From Sphingomonas sp. (GTDB lineage Bacteria; Pseudomonadota; Alphaproteobacteria; Sphingomonadales; Sphingomonadaceae), in the NCBI RefSeq assembly GCF_030145815.1, contig NZ_JAIXHL010000012.1, positions 96,174 through 160,173 on the forward strand: a stretch of DNA of 64,000 nt. Direction: 5' to 3'. Shown in pieces: positions 49,583 to 58,886 of the stretch. A program made the position numbers and the translations under genes. Under the pieces are notes generated by a model, which was not told the origin of the DNA, ran no database searches, and saw only the letters and a list, made by a program, of their open reading frames with translations. Position 1 is the stretch's first letter; each line of letters opens with the position of its first letter.

Positions 49583-50985
49583 ACTGGCTCCGACGACTTG
49601 CAGGACCATTGGGCCCATTCGATGCGTTCTCTGTCTGACTTCACCACGACGCCAAAACTCTCGGCGTAAGGTGACGTATCAGTCCCGACGGTCCGGCCCT
49701 CCAAAGCGCGGCCGTCCTTCGTTGTCCAACGAAGAACGTGGCCAGAGGGCTCGCTCGGCGGAAGTTGTGCCTCAACGGGAACGGCCCAAGTGGCCGGTTC
49801 TGAGAACCCGACGAACGAAGCGTCCCCGTCCAAGGCAAATCTCACTCTTCCGAAAGACTGCGCCGAAGTATTTACCGGCTCACAGGCGTGATCATAGCGC
49901 GAGGCTACCACGGCTACCTGCTGATCAACTCGCTGAGAGGAAAAGCCCACCCGCTGGATCATCAGCCAGCCCGACACCGCGAACACGAAGAACAGCGCCA
50001 GCGGGAGGAAGATCTTCCAGCCCAGGCGCATCAGCTGGTCATAGCGGTAGCGCGGGACGGTCGCCTTGATCCACGAGAAGATGAAGAAGAAGACGAGGAT
50101 CTTGATGAACAGCCAGATGATGCCCGGCACCGCATAGAGCGGCGCCCAGTCGATCGGGGGCAGATAGCCACCCCAGAACAGCACCGCGTTGAGCGTGCAC
50201 ATCAGGATGACGTTGGCATATTCGCCCAGCCAGTAGAGCGCGAACGCCATCGACGAATATTCGGTCTGATAGCCCGCGACCAGCTCGCTCTCCGCCTCGG
50301 TCAAGTCGAACGGCGCGCGTGCGGTCTCGGCCAGCGCCGAGATCAGGAACACCACCGCCATCGGGAACAGCAGCGGGTTGAACCCGAAGCCGTTGAAGAT
50401 GCCCAGCACATGCCCCTGCTGCGCATTGACGATGCCCGACAGGTTGAACGTCCCCGCCCACAGCACCACCGCGATCAGCACGAAACCGATCGACACTTCA
50501 TAGCTGACCATCTGCGCCGCAGCGCGGATCGCCGAGTAGAAGGGGTATTTGGAGTTCGACGCCCAGCCGGCGAGGATCACGCCATACACGCCCAACGACG
50601 ACGCCGCGAGGATGTAGAGCAGGCCGACATTGATGTTCGCCAGCACCACGCCCGCCTGGAACGGGATTACCGCCCATACGATCAGCGCGACGGTGAAGGT
50701 GATGATCGGCGCGAGCAGGAACAGCCCCTTGTTCGCGCTCGACGGGATGATGGTTTCCTGAAGGAAGACCTTCAGGCCGTCCGCGAACGACTGGAGCAGG
50801 CCGAGCGGGCCGACGACGTTCGGGCCACGCCGCAGCGCCATCGCCGCCCAGATCTTGCGATCGGCATAGATGATCATCGCGACCGCCAGCATCAGCGGCA
50901 GCGCGATCAGCAGGATACCCGCGATGGTCGCGACGAACCACGCCCATTCGAAGGACATGCCGAGGGATTGGAAGAAAGCGGTCAC
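49579..50985 (-). CDS. nuoH: NADH-quinone oxidoreductase subunit H with novel C-terminal extension
   Basis: 468 residues from GTG 50985. Residues 1-347 are standard NuoH: eight helices with [20 protein letters not shown], the quinone-cavity loops [20 protein letters not shown] and WAVIPF, and the [24 protein letters not shown] end. After RVG the frame continues for 121 hydrophilic residues (positions 49582-49944) with no known motif, although NuoH normally ends there. The extension has two Cys and several Trp and is in frame up to the nuoI overlap. By eye the DNA of the tail is less GC-rich than its neighbours. Confidence 0.94.
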   Translation of the reverse strand: MTAFFQSLGMSFEWAWFVATIAGILLIALPLMLAVAMIIYADRKIWAAMALRRGPNVVGPLGLLQSFADGLKVFLQETIIPSSANKGLFLLAPIITFTVALIVWAVIPFQAGVVLANINVGLLYILAASSLGVYGVILAGWASNSKYPFYSAIRAAAQMVSYEVSIGFVLIAVVLWAGTFNLSGIVNAQQGHVLGIFNGFGFNPLLFPMAVVFLISALAETARAPFDLTEAESELVAGYQTEYSSMAFALYWLGEYANVILMCTLNAVLFWGGYLPPIDWAPLYAVPGIIWLFIKILVFFFIFSWIKATVPRYRYDQLMRLGWKIFLPLALFFVFAVSGWLMIQRVGFSSQRVDQQVAVVASRYDHACEPVNTSAQSFGRVRFALDGDASFVGFSEPATWAVPVEAQLPPSEPSGHVLRWTTKDGRALEGRTVGTDTSPYAESFGVVVKSDRERIEWAQWSCKSSEPV

Positions 50986-51248
50986 TCTGCAGCCCCCTGC
51001 GATTTCACTCCGCGCCACTGGTCAATCCGCCAGAGCAGCGCAGCGCCGAACAATGGCCATGCCATTGCGAGGCATGCGTTGCCGAACCCCACCAACAGCG
51101 AGAGCGGCTTCATTTCAGGATAGGTTCCCATCTCACCTGCTGCACCGAACAGCGGCAAGGCAGCGGCCAACGTCGCCACGAATGCGATCAGCGCGACGAC
51201 GAACAAGATTACCGATGCAGAGCGCATCGACCAGAGGTAGGGGCTCAT
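50982..51248 (-). CDS. Small membrane protein intercalated between nuoG and nuoH
   Basis: 88 residues with two helices ([23 protein letters not shown] and [23 protein letters not shown]). ATG overlaps the nuoG stop (ATGA) and the stop overlaps the nuoH GTG (GTGA), so it is translated with the operon. I know of no complex I subunit like it and cannot assign a function. Confidence 0.75.
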   Translation of the reverse strand: MSPYLWSMRSASVILFVVALIAFVATLAAALPLFGAAGEMGTYPEMKPLSLLVGFGNACLAMAWPLFGAALLWRIDQWRGVKSQGAAE

Positions 51249-53251
51249 TCCGCCGCCTCCGCGAAATCCTGGCCGTGGATCAGTTCGGCCGAGCAGCGCT
51301 GCATCGTCGGCGATGCGCGGCAGATGGCGTTGGTCAGGTAGAAGTCGGCGATCGGGTACGCGACCTCCCCCTCCCCCTTGGCGTCGAGCGCGGGCGGGTT
51401 CCAGTCGAAGCTGGCGAGCCCTTCGCTGCCCAGCGCCGACACTTCGGCGGCCATCGCCGCGCGCAGCTCGCCAAAGCTGTCGAACGGCAGCGTCTTGCCC
51501 ATCACTTCGGACAGCGCGCGCAGGATTGTCCAGTCCTCACGCGCGTCGCCGGGGGCCGAAACCGCCTTCTCACTGCGCTGGACCCGGCCCTCCAGATTGA
51601 CATAGGTGCCATGCTTTTCGGCATAGCTCGCGCCCGGCAGGATCACGTCCGCCGCATGCGCGCCCTTGTCGCCATGATGGCCGATATAGACGTTGAAGCT
51701 GTTGGCGAAGGCCGAGAAATCGACCTCGTCCGCGCCGAGGAAGAAGGTCAGCTTCGGCTGTGCCGCGACGATGTCGGCGATGCCGCCCTTCGATGCGAAG
51801 CCCAGCATCAGGCCGCCCATGCGGCTCGCCGCCATGTGCAGCACGTTGAAGCCGTTCCAGCCCTCACGCACCAGATCGAGCTGCTTGGCGAGCGCCAGCG
51901 CCGCGCCATGCCCGTTCTTGAGCGCCGCGCCGCCGACGATCACCATCGGGCGCTTGGCATCCTTGAACGCATCCGCCGCCGCCTGCGGCAGCTTGCCGAG
52001 CAGGCCAAGGTCGTTGCCCAGCCACGTCGTCTTGTAGGTCAGGTCGGTTTCCGGCCCGATCGCGAACACCTTCGCGCCGCGCTTGATCGCCTTGCGCACG
52101 CGGGTGTTCACCAGCGGCGCTTCCCAGCGCAGATTGGTGCCGACCAGCAGGATCACGTCCGCCGTCTCGACGCCCGCGATGGTGGTGTTGAAATTCACCG
52201 CCGCCAGCGACGACGTGTCATACGCCATGCCGGTCTGACGCCCTTCGAGCATGGTCGAGCCGAACGACTGGACCAGCTTCTTCGCGGCAAAGATCGTCTC
52301 GCAGTCCAAAAGGTCGCCATGGATCGCGGCGACCTTGTCCCCCGCGCCCTTCGCCGCGACGGCGATGGCGGCGAACGCCTCGTCCCAGGTCGCTTCGACC
52401 AGCTTGCCGTCCTTGCGGACATAGGGCTTGTCGAGGCGGCGGAAGCTGAGGCCGTCGACATGGTGGCGCGTCTTGTCGTGCGCCCATTCCTCGTTCACAT
52501 CTTCGTTGATGCGCGGCAGCACGCGCAGCACGCCGCGCCCGCGGCTGTCGATGCGGATATTGGTGCCGACCGCGTCCATCACGTCGATCGCCAGCGTCTT
52601 GCGCAGCTCCCACGGGCGCGCTTCGAACGCATAGGGCTTCGACGTCAGCGCACCGACCGGGCACAGGTCGACGACATTGCCCGACAGTTCGGACGTCACC
52701 GCCTGTTCCAGATAGCTGGTGATCTGCATATTCTCGCCGCGATAGATCGCGCCGATTTCCTCGACCCCCGCTACCTCTTCGGCAAAGCGGACGCAGCGGG
52801 TGCACTGGATGCAGCGGGTCATCACCGTCTTGACGATGGGACCCATATACTTCTCGGTCACCGCGCGCTTGTTTTCGGTGTAGCGCGAATGGCCGCGACC
52901 ATAGGCGACCGACTGGTCCTGCAGGTCGCACTCGCCGCCCTGATCGCAGATCGGGCAATCGAGCGGGTGGTTGATCAGCAGGAACTCCATCACGCCTTCG
53001 CGCGCGGCCTTGACCATCGCGCTGTCGGTGCGGACGTCCTGATTGTCGGCTGCGGGCAGCGCGCACGACGCCTGCGGCTTGGGCGGCCCCGGCTTCACCT
53101 CGACCAGGCACATGCGGCAATTGCCGGCGATGCTGAGGCGCTCATGATAGCAGAAACGCGGGATTTCCTTGCCCGCAGCCTCGCACGCCTGGAGCACGGT
53201 GGCGCCGGCGGGGACTTCGACTTCGATCCCGTCTACGGTGAGTTTAGGCAT
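51245..53251 (-). CDS. nuoG: NADH-quinone oxidoreductase subunit G
   Basis: 668 residues. 2Fe-2S site near residues 34-64 (CYHERLSIAGNCRMC), the His-Cys cluster around CPICDQGGECDLQDQ, two 4Fe-4S sites around CIQCTRCVRFAEEVAG and DLCPVGALTSKP, and a molybdopterin-oxidoreductase-like domain, without its cofactor, to the end. It carries electrons from NuoF towards NuoI. The ATG shares a base with the stop of a short upstream frame (TAATG). Confidence 0.96.
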   Translation of the reverse strand: MPKLTVDGIEVEVPAGATVLQACEAAGKEIPRFCYHERLSIAGNCRMCLVEVKPGPPKPQASCALPAADNQDVRTDSAMVKAAREGVMEFLLINHPLDCPICDQGGECDLQDQSVAYGRGHSRYTENKRAVTEKYMGPIVKTVMTRCIQCTRCVRFAEEVAGVEEIGAIYRGENMQITSYLEQAVTSELSGNVVDLCPVGALTSKPYAFEARPWELRKTLAIDVMDAVGTNIRIDSRGRGVLRVLPRINEDVNEEWAHDKTRHHVDGLSFRRLDKPYVRKDGKLVEATWDEAFAAIAVAAKGAGDKVAAIHGDLLDCETIFAAKKLVQSFGSTMLEGRQTGMAYDTSSLAAVNFNTTIAGVETADVILLVGTNLRWEAPLVNTRVRKAIKRGAKVFAIGPETDLTYKTTWLGNDLGLLGKLPQAAADAFKDAKRPMVIVGGAALKNGHGAALALAKQLDLVREGWNGFNVLHMAASRMGGLMLGFASKGGIADIVAAQPKLTFFLGADEVDFSAFANSFNVYIGHHGDKGAHAADVILPGASYAEKHGTYVNLEGRVQRSEKAVSAPGDAREDWTILRALSEVMGKTLPFDSFGELRAAMAAEVSALGSEGLASFDWNPPALDAKGEGEVAYPIADFYLTNAICRASPTMQRCSAELIHGQDFAEAAE

Positions 53252-53364
53252 TACTCGCTATCCTCGACCCGGACAGGCCGGGCATCCTTCATTCTCTTGG
53301 CACAGACGGTCAGGGTGGCGCCAGCGAAGCGCCGGTCGGCCCAAGTCATCCGCTCGATATGCAT
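53251..53364 (-). CDS. Possible 37-residue protein upstream of nuoG
   Basis: ATG 53364 to TAA 53253-53251: MHIERMTWADRRFAGATLTV, then CAKRMKDARPVRVEDSE. It begins eight bases after the preceding gene, CAGGA lies just before the ATG, and its TAA overlaps the nuoG ATG (TAATG), the same coupling seen elsewhere in the operon. Basic and with one Cys; no known family. Too short to be certain; it could be a leader that couples translation. Confidence 0.4.
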   Translation of the reverse strand: MHIERMTWADRRFAGATLTVCAKRMKDARPVRVEDSE

Positions 53365-53372
53365 CGGTCCTG

Positions 53373-54203
53373 TCACTTCGCAGCTCCCGGCCCTGCAATT
53401 CGGATCATCGCCACGGCAATAGCGCCACGCAGCCGGCCAACATCAACCTTCAACTCCGTATCTTCGGGGACACATGCCTCAAGCGCACCCATCAGCCCGT
53501 TGATCGCCGCCGGTCGAAGCTTCGGATCGCCGCCGTCCCGGACCAGCCGATGCGCGCCGCTAGCATCCAGTCGAAGCACGCATTCACCCATGCGCGCGAA
53601 AAGAATAGAGCGCACCACATCCTCTCGCACTATGCGGTCCCCCGGACTGGCAACCGCCGCCGACGCTTTCGGCAGCGGTTCCACCGGCAATTGAGGCGCT
53701 GCGCGATAATCGACCGCCTCATACACCCGCGGATTTACCAGCACATAAGCCACGGCAAATGCTTCGCGGACCATCCCGGGAGCGAAGTAAAGCGCCTTAC
53801 CGTCGTTGGCGGCGGCAAAGGCACCGCTGAACTCGATCCGGGCCGAGGAAGGCGGCGTGCGCTGCTGCATGCCCGCCAGCAAAGCCTTGACGAACGTGGC
53901 TCGGGCCAGGACCACTTGGTTGCCAGTCGTGCGCCCCATCACGGCGAAAGCGAACGACGGAGAGTGGCATTGATGCAGCTGAGAATCCAAGCCCTCGCTG
54001 ATCAAAAGAGACTCATCCGCACCAGCGGCGACACGGTAGATCAGTTGACGTGACCGCCACTTTGCGAGGCAGGTCGCCACACCTTCATCCATCGACGTAA
54101 CACGCAATGCAGCCGCCGACGCGAGGTCGTCAGCGGCAAGCGCCGGGCCCGCAGGCGCGACGCATGCTAGCGCGATCGAAAGAAGGGTGGCGGCGGCTTT
54201 CAC
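53373..54203 (-). CDS. Secreted hypothetical protein between nuoF and nuoG
   Basis: 276 residues from GTG 54203, in a GTGA overlap with the nuoF stop. Signal peptide [25 protein letters not shown], cleavage about residue 26. Four Cys remain in the mature part ([21 protein letters not shown]), allowing disulfides, consistent with a periplasmic place. The DNA looks less GC-biased than the nuo genes. No family recognised. A secreted protein in a complex I operon is unusual. Confidence 0.75.
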   Translation of the reverse strand: MKAAATLLSIALACVAPAGPALAADDLASAAALRVTSMDEGVATCLAKWRSRQLIYRVAAGADESLLISEGLDSQLHQCHSPSFAFAVMGRTTGNQVVLARATFVKALLAGMQQRTPPSSARIEFSGAFAAANDGKALYFAPGMVREAFAVAYVLVNPRVYEAVDYRAAPQLPVEPLPKASAAVASPGDRIVREDVVRSILFARMGECVLRLDASGAHRLVRDGGDPKLRPAAINGLMGALEACVPEDTELKVDVGRLRGAIAVAMIRIAGPGAAK

Positions 54204-55504
54204 TCCGCCGCCTCTTGCATTGGCGAGAGTCCCCCGCCCTGCTTTTCGATGATCCGGCGCTCCATTTCGGGCCGGAAATGCTTGATCAAGCCCTGGATCG
54301 GCCACGCCGCCGCATCGCCGAGCGCGCAGATGGTGTGGCCTTCGACCTGCTTGGTGACGTTGAACAGCGTGTCGATTTCGCTGATGTCAGCATCGCCGGT
54401 GCGCATCCGCTCCATCACACGCCACATCCAGCCGGTGCCTTCGCGGCACGGGGTGCACTGGCCGCAGCTTTCATGCTTGTAGAAGTAGGAAATGCGGCTG
54501 ATCGCGGCGACGATGTCGGTGGACTTGTCCATCACGATCACAGCAGCGGTGCCAAGGCCGGAACCGAGCGCGCGCAGGCCGTCGAAATCCATCGGCGCGT
54601 CCATGATCTCCGCCGCCGGCACCAGCGGCACCGACGAACCGCCGGGGATCACTGCGAGCAGATTGTCCCAGCCGCCACGGATGCCGCCGCAATGCTTTTC
54701 GATCAGCTCGCGGAACGGGATCGACATGCTTTCCTCGACCACGCACGGCTTTTCGACGTGCCCGCTGATCTGGAACAGCTTGGTGCCCTTGTTGTTCTCA
54801 CGGCCGAAGCTGGCGAACCATTCGGGCGAGCGGCGCAGGATAGTCGGGGCAACCGCGATCGATTCCACATTGTTGACCGTGGTCGGGCAGCCATAGAGGC
54901 CCGCACCCGCCGGGAAGGGCGGCTTGAGGCGCGGCTGGCCCTTCTTGCCCTCCAGGCTTTCGATCATCGCGGTCTCTTCGCCGCAGATATAGGCGCCCGC
55001 GCCGCGATGGCAGAAGACATCGAAATCATAGCCCGAACCGCAGGCATTCTTGCCCAGCAGGCCCTTGGCGTACGCTTCCTCGATCGCCTTGAACAGCGTC
55101 TCGGCCTCACGGATATATTCGCCGCGAATGTAGATATAGGCCGCGCGCGCACGCATCGCGAAGCCCGCGACCAGCGCGCCTTCGAGCAGCAGATGCGGGT
55201 CGTGGCGGATGATCTCGCGGTCCTTGCACGACCCCGGTTCGGATTCATCGGCATTGATGACCAGGAAGCTCGGTCGCTCCGGCGTCGGGTTCTTGGGCAT
55301 GAACGACCATTTCATGCCGGTCGGGAAGCCCGCCCCGCCGCGCCCGCGCAGGCCCGACGCCTTGATCTTTTCGATGATCGTGTCGGGGCCGAGTTCGAGC
55401 AGCTTCTTGGTATTGTCCCACGCGCCGCGCTTGATCGCAGCGTCGAGGGTCCACGGCTGATAGCCGTAGAGGTTGGTAAAAATGCGATCCTTGTCAGCGA
55501 GCAT
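54200..55504 (-). CDS. nuoF: NADH-quinone oxidoreductase subunit F
   Basis: 434 residues. NADH- and FMN-binding segments [24 protein letters not shown] and [13 protein letters not shown], and the N3 4Fe-4S cluster motif [12 protein letters not shown] with a last Cys in HTICALGD. It oxidises NADH. The gap to the upstream small gene contains a palindromic repeat. Confidence 0.97.
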   Translation of the reverse strand: MLADKDRIFTNLYGYQPWTLDAAIKRGAWDNTKKLLELGPDTIIEKIKASGLRGRGGAGFPTGMKWSFMPKNPTPERPSFLVINADESEPGSCKDREIIRHDPHLLLEGALVAGFAMRARAAYIYIRGEYIREAETLFKAIEEAYAKGLLGKNACGSGYDFDVFCHRGAGAYICGEETAMIESLEGKKGQPRLKPPFPAGAGLYGCPTTVNNVESIAVAPTILRRSPEWFASFGRENNKGTKLFQISGHVEKPCVVEESMSIPFRELIEKHCGGIRGGWDNLLAVIPGGSSVPLVPAAEIMDAPMDFDGLRALGSGLGTAAVIVMDKSTDIVAAISRISYFYKHESCGQCTPCREGTGWMWRVMERMRTGDADISEIDTLFNVTKQVEGHTICALGDAAAWPIQGLIKHFRPEMERRIIEKQGGGLSPMQEAAE

Positions 55505-55523
55505 GACGGACTCCGAAACACAC

Positions 55524-55605
55524 CGTCGCCCCGGCGCAGGCCGGGGCCGCCATAGGCTGGCGCATCGCGTTCAACAGGGCGGCCCCGGCCTCCGCCGGGG
55601 CGACG
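55524..55605. repeat. Palindromic repeat upstream of nuoF
   Basis: Arm CGTCGCCCCGGCGCAGGCCG... (55524-55551) and inverse (55578-55605), 27 of 28 bases complementary, 26 bases between. Almost the same as the birA copy. It fills the gap of about 110 bp before nuoF. Confidence 0.93.
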
Positions 55606-55615
55606 AAGATGGCGC

Positions 55616-55786
55616 TCACTTTGGCCCTCCGATACGCTTGTTATCCTTGACCGCCAGATAGACGGCGACGCCGATGCCGATCAGCAGCAGCGGCACGAAC
55701 AATTTGACCGCGAGTTTGAGCGCCCAGCCAAGCACGACGATGCCGCCGATGATGGCGAGGATCGTGACGATCGTGTTCTTGTTCAT
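55616..55786 (-). CDS. Small membrane protein (56 residues) in the nuo operon
   Basis: MNKNTIVTILAIIGGIVVLG starts a continuous hydrophobic stretch to about residue 45, probably two helices, then VKDNKRIGGPK. ATG overlaps the stop of the next upstream small gene (ATGA). No family recognised. Confidence 0.65.
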   Translation of the reverse strand: MNKNTIVTILAIIGGIVVLGWALKLAVKLFVPLLLIGIGVAVYLAVKDNKRIGGPK

Positions 55787-55965
55787 GCCTTATGCTCCGG
55801 ATCGGGGGCGGTGGTCTGGCTGGACGGAATGAGGCGCAGCGCGCCGAAAGCGATCGCGAGGATGAACCACACGACCCAGCTTTCCCCCTGCAAGAACTTC
55901 ATGATCGCGAGCAGGAGGAAGATGATGCCGATGACCGGCACGCTTTTGCGGACGGGTTCAGGCAT
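55783..55965 (-). CDS. Small membrane protein (60 residues) after nuoE
   Basis: From ATG 55965 in the TAATG overlap with the nuoE stop (an ATG at 55971 adds two residues). Basic start MPEPVRKSVPV, helix VIGIIFLLLAIMKFL, a short turn GESW, a second helix VVWFILAIAFGALRLI and a polar tail. Coupled with nuoE on one side and the 56-residue gene on the other. Function unknown. Confidence 0.68.
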   Translation of the reverse strand: MPEPVRKSVPVIGIIFLLLAIMKFLQGESWVVWFILAIAFGALRLIPSSQTTAPDPEHKA

Positions 55966-56633
55966 TACCATTCCCCCCGGTAATCATGGTTCTCGCTCAC
56001 CATCGCGGTCAGCGTGGTCGGGCCGCCCAGCGGTTCGACGGTGTGGCGGCCGGGCTCCTGCGTCCCCGCCTTGGGGCTCTTGCCCTGCGCCAGCGCGTCG
56101 AGGATCGCGACGGTGCGGTCGTAATCCAGATCCTCGAAATTATCGTCGTTGATCTGGACCATCGGCGCCGACGCGCAATTGCCCATGCACTCGACCTCGG
56201 TCAGCGTGAACAGGCCGTCGGGCGTAGTCTTGCCCTTGGCCATGCCGCGGTTCTTGCACGCGGCGAACACTTCGTCAGACCCGCGCAGCCAGCACGGCGT
56301 CGTGCCACACACCTGCACGTGATATTTGCCGACCGGGTGCAGGTTGAACATGGTGTAGAAGGTCGCGACCTCCAGCACGCGGATCACCGCCAGGTCGAGC
56401 TCGCGCGCGACGAACTCGATCACCGGGATCGGCAGCCACCCCTGCGTATCCGTCTCCGCCCCGACCTGACGTTGCGCGAGGTCGAGATAGGGAATGGTGC
56501 AGCTCATCTGCCGCCCCTCGGGATAGCGCGCCCGGATGGTCGCGGCTTTGGCGGCATTCTCCGCCGTCCAGGCGAAATTGCCCCAACGTGCGCGGAGTTC
56601 CGGCGTGTCTTCGATTGCGTTTGCGTCAGCCAT
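55965..56633 (-). CDS. nuoE: NADH-quinone oxidoreductase subunit E
   Basis: 222 residues. Thioredoxin-like 2Fe-2S protein with the four ligands in QVCGTTPCWLRG and ECMGNCASAP, and the helical N-terminus ending MSCTIPYLDLAQRQVG. The last 45 residues or so (after AILDALAQG) form a Gly/Pro-rich tail. It passes electrons near FMN with NuoF. It overlaps the upstream membrane protein gene by eight bases. Confidence 0.96.
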   Translation of the reverse strand: MADANAIEDTPELRARWGNFAWTAENAAKAATIRARYPEGRQMSCTIPYLDLAQRQVGAETDTQGWLPIPVIEFVARELDLAVIRVLEVATFYTMFNLHPVGKYHVQVCGTTPCWLRGSDEVFAACKNRGMAKGKTTPDGLFTLTEVECMGNCASAPMVQINDDNFEDLDYDRTVAILDALAQGKSPKAGTQEPGRHTVEPLGGPTTLTAMVSENHDYRGEW

Positions 56634-56916
56634 TCAAACCAGCCTTGCGCGGTGCAAGCAGCACCCACGCGATAAGATAGATTGCCGATGAGATCGCCGC
56701 TGTCACAGCTCCCACCGCCGGGATCAGAAAAACGTCCGCGCCAAGCACACCGAACAGGGCGAATGTGAATAACACCCATGCCGCATATGACGCAGCCATC
56801 CAGCAAATCTTGGCAACAAGTCCCGCACCGCCGAAGAACTCGGAAAGAACCTTGGCTGTCAGGAAGATTGCTCCACCTTGCGCGGCGACAAAGAAGAGAC
56901 CGAAAACGGTGCTCAT
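56626..56916 (-). CDS. Small membrane protein between nuoD and nuoE
   Basis: 96 residues with three helices (FGLFFVAAQGGAIFLTAKVL, ICWMAASYAAWVLFTFALFGVLG, VGAVTAAISSAIYLIAWVLLA). ATG overlaps the stop of the NTF2-like gene; the end overlaps nuoE. Not a known complex I subunit. Confidence 0.72.
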   Translation of the reverse strand: MSTVFGLFFVAAQGGAIFLTAKVLSEFFGGAGLVAKICWMAASYAAWVLFTFALFGVLGADVFLIPAVGAVTAAISSAIYLIAWVLLAPRKAGLNG

Positions 56917-57281
56917 CGGATAAACTCCACGCGGCTCACCTTGTCACCGCTGAAGGTGTAGATGGACATGACCTCGAACTGCTCGCCATCGGGCGCGCGC
57001 GAGACCGTTTCGTGGAGCAGCACCGTCTCACCCAGCTCATAGCTGGCGAGGATGTCGGCACGGTTGTGCGGGAACTGGGCGAACATCGCCTTGAGGCCTG
57101 CGCGGACGCCTTCCTTGCCCTCACGCAGCACCGCGCCGCGATAGCCCGCTTCACAGGCATCGTCGGTCATCAGCGCGACATAGGCGTCGGCATCCTGCGC
57201 GTTGTAGTGCGCGATCATTTCGTGCGCGGTCGCGATGCGGGTGCTCACGGGGGCGCCTTGGAGCGTGGTTGCGTCAGCCAT
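56913..57281 (-). CDS. SnoaL/NTF2-like protein
   Basis: 122 residues. Cone-shaped NTF2-like pattern: a first helix region ATAHEMIAHYNAQDADAYVALMTDDA, AGYRGAVLREGKEGVRAGLKAMFAQFP, then strands with TVLLHETVSRAPDGEQFEVMSIYTFSGDKVSRVEFI. The ordering fits SnoaL-like/steroid-isomerase-like proteins, a family with many roles. No signal peptide. It is overlapped on both sides by small membrane protein genes inside the nuo operon. Confidence 0.8.
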   Translation of the reverse strand: MADATTLQGAPVSTRIATAHEMIAHYNAQDADAYVALMTDDACEAGYRGAVLREGKEGVRAGLKAMFAQFPHNRADILASYELGETVLLHETVSRAPDGEQFEVMSIYTFSGDKVSRVEFIR

Positions 57282-57537
57282 GATCTAACGCCTTAAGACT
57301 CGACAGAAATTCCTCGCGCGCTTGGCTGCGCTTCATTCTGCGGGCACGATGCGCAAATAGCGCACCGAGGAAAACTGCGATGTAAGGAAGGGCCACTCCG
57401 ATCATAAGCAGCTGACCGGTTGTGACCGCACCAACAATCGCCAGCACAGCCATAACGAGCGTCGCTCCCAGGAGGACATGTTCCCACGCCTTTGTGGGAA
57501 CGGATTCGTCAGAAGGATACTGGCTTCCGATACTCAC
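57274..57537 (-). CDS. Small membrane protein directly after nuoD
   Basis: 87 residues. A soluble start ([19 protein letters not shown]), two helices ([18 protein letters not shown] and [17 protein letters not shown]) and a basic tail [18 protein letters not shown] in a GTGA overlap with nuoD. Function unknown. Confidence 0.7.
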   Translation of the reverse strand: MSIGSQYPSDESVPTKAWEHVLLGATLVMAVLAIVGAVTTGQLLMIGVALPYIAVFLGALFAHRARRMKRSQAREEFLSSLKALDHG

Positions 57538-58769
57538 CGGTCACACTCCCCGAACACGATATCCATCGCGCCCAGAATCGCGGTGATGTCGGCCAGCATG
57601 TGCCCGCGCGACATGAAGTCCATCGCCTGCAAATGGCTGAACGCGGTCGGGCGGATCTTGCAGCGATAGGGTTTGTTCGACCCGTCGCTGACCATGTAGA
57701 TGCCGAACTCGCCCTTGGGGCTTTCGGTCGCGACGTACACTTCGCCCGCGGGGACGTGGAAGCCCTCGGTATACAGCTTGAAGTGGTGGATCAGCGCTTC
57801 CATCGACTGCTTCATCTCGGCGCGCTTGGGCGGCACTACCTTGCGGTCGAGCGACGCGATCGGCCCGGACGGCATCTCATTGAGGCACTGTTTCATGATG
57901 CGCGCGGACTGGTACACTTCCTCGACGCGGACCATGAAGCGGTCATAGCAGTCGCCGCGCGTGCCGACCGGGATTTCGAAATCCATGCGGTCATAGACGT
58001 CATAGGGCTGCGACTTGCGCAGGTCCCACGGGATGCCGGCGGCGCGGATCATCGGGCCGGAAAAGCCCCATTTCACCGCATCGTCGCGGTTGACGATCGC
58101 GATGTCGACATTGCGCTGCTTGAAGATGCGGTTTTCCGCGACCAGGCTGATCGCGTCGCCGAACAGCTGCGGCAGGCGGGTATCGAGCCAGTCGCCGATA
58201 TCGGTCAGCAGCTTGAGCGGCACGTCCTGATGCACGCCGCCCGGACGCAGATAATTGTGGTGCATGCGCGCGCCGGACATGCGCTCAAAGAAGTTGAGGC
58301 AATCCTCGCGCAGCTCGAACATCCACAGGTTCGGCGTCATCGCGCCGACGTCCATGACGTGCGCGCCGAGGTTGAGCATGTGGTTGCAGATGCGGGTCAG
58401 CTCGGCGAAGAACACGCGCAGATATTGCGCGCGCACCGGCACTTCGAGGTCGAGCAGCTTTTCAACCGCGAGCACGAAGCTGTGCTCCATCGCCAGCGGC
58501 GAGCAATAGTCGAGGCGGTCCATGTAGGGGAGCGCCTGGGTATAGGTCTTGTACTCGATCAGCTTTTCGGTGCCGCGATGCAGGAGGCCCACATGCGGGT
58601 CTATCCGCTCGATGATCTCGCCGTCCAGCTCGGTGACGAGGCGCAACACGCCGTGCGCCGCCGGGTGCTGCGGTCCGAAGTTGATCGTGTAATTGGCGAT
58701 CGCGGTATCGCCCACGCTGGGATCAGCGGCGTCGGTGCGACCGGCGATTTCGTCGAGATAGTCAGACAT
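57534..58769 (-). CDS. nuoD: NADH-quinone oxidoreductase subunit D
   Basis: 411 residues of the 49-kDa type: [22 protein letters not shown] with the quinone-site His residues, [29 protein letters not shown] with the conserved Tyr-site region, and the C-terminal [19 protein letters not shown]. It lines the ubiquinone-binding pocket with NuoB. nuoC and nuoD are separate genes here, as in most alphaproteobacteria. Confidence 0.97.
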   Translation of the reverse strand: MSDYLDEIAGRTDAADPSVGDTAIANYTINFGPQHPAAHGVLRLVTELDGEIIERIDPHVGLLHRGTEKLIEYKTYTQALPYMDRLDYCSPLAMEHSFVLAVEKLLDLEVPVRAQYLRVFFAELTRICNHMLNLGAHVMDVGAMTPNLWMFELREDCLNFFERMSGARMHHNYLRPGGVHQDVPLKLLTDIGDWLDTRLPQLFGDAISLVAENRIFKQRNVDIAIVNRDDAVKWGFSGPMIRAAGIPWDLRKSQPYDVYDRMDFEIPVGTRGDCYDRFMVRVEEVYQSARIMKQCLNEMPSGPIASLDRKVVPPKRAEMKQSMEALIHHFKLYTEGFHVPAGEVYVATESPKGEFGIYMVSDGSNKPYRCKIRPTAFSHLQAMDFMSRGHMLADITAILGAMDIVFGECDR

Positions 58770-58792
58770 CGATACCTCCCAACCCGTTCAGG

Positions 58793-58863
58793 CTGAGCTT
58801 GTCGAAGCCCCGTCCTTCACTTCGGACGGCGCAAAAGAAAGAACGGCCCTTCGACAAGCTCAG
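58793..58863. repeat. Inverted repeat of the CTTCGACAAGCTCAG kind (nuoC-nuoD gap)
   Basis: CTGAGCTTGTCGAAG (58793-58807) and its perfect inverse (58849-58863), 41 bases apart, with a second small hairpin GTCC/GGAC inside. Related to the 41181 repeat (CTTGT versus CCTGT). It fills the 117-bp gap between nuoD and nuoC. Confidence 0.9.
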
Positions 58864-58886
58864 GGCGAGCGGGGAAGTAAAGCGCA

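Noticed and set aside
49579..49944. Separate gene between nuoH and nuoI in place of a NuoH tail
   Set aside because: There is no stop between the NuoH core and the tail and no convincing start with a ribosome site inside; a continuous frame is the simplest reading, although a sequencing error cannot be excluded.
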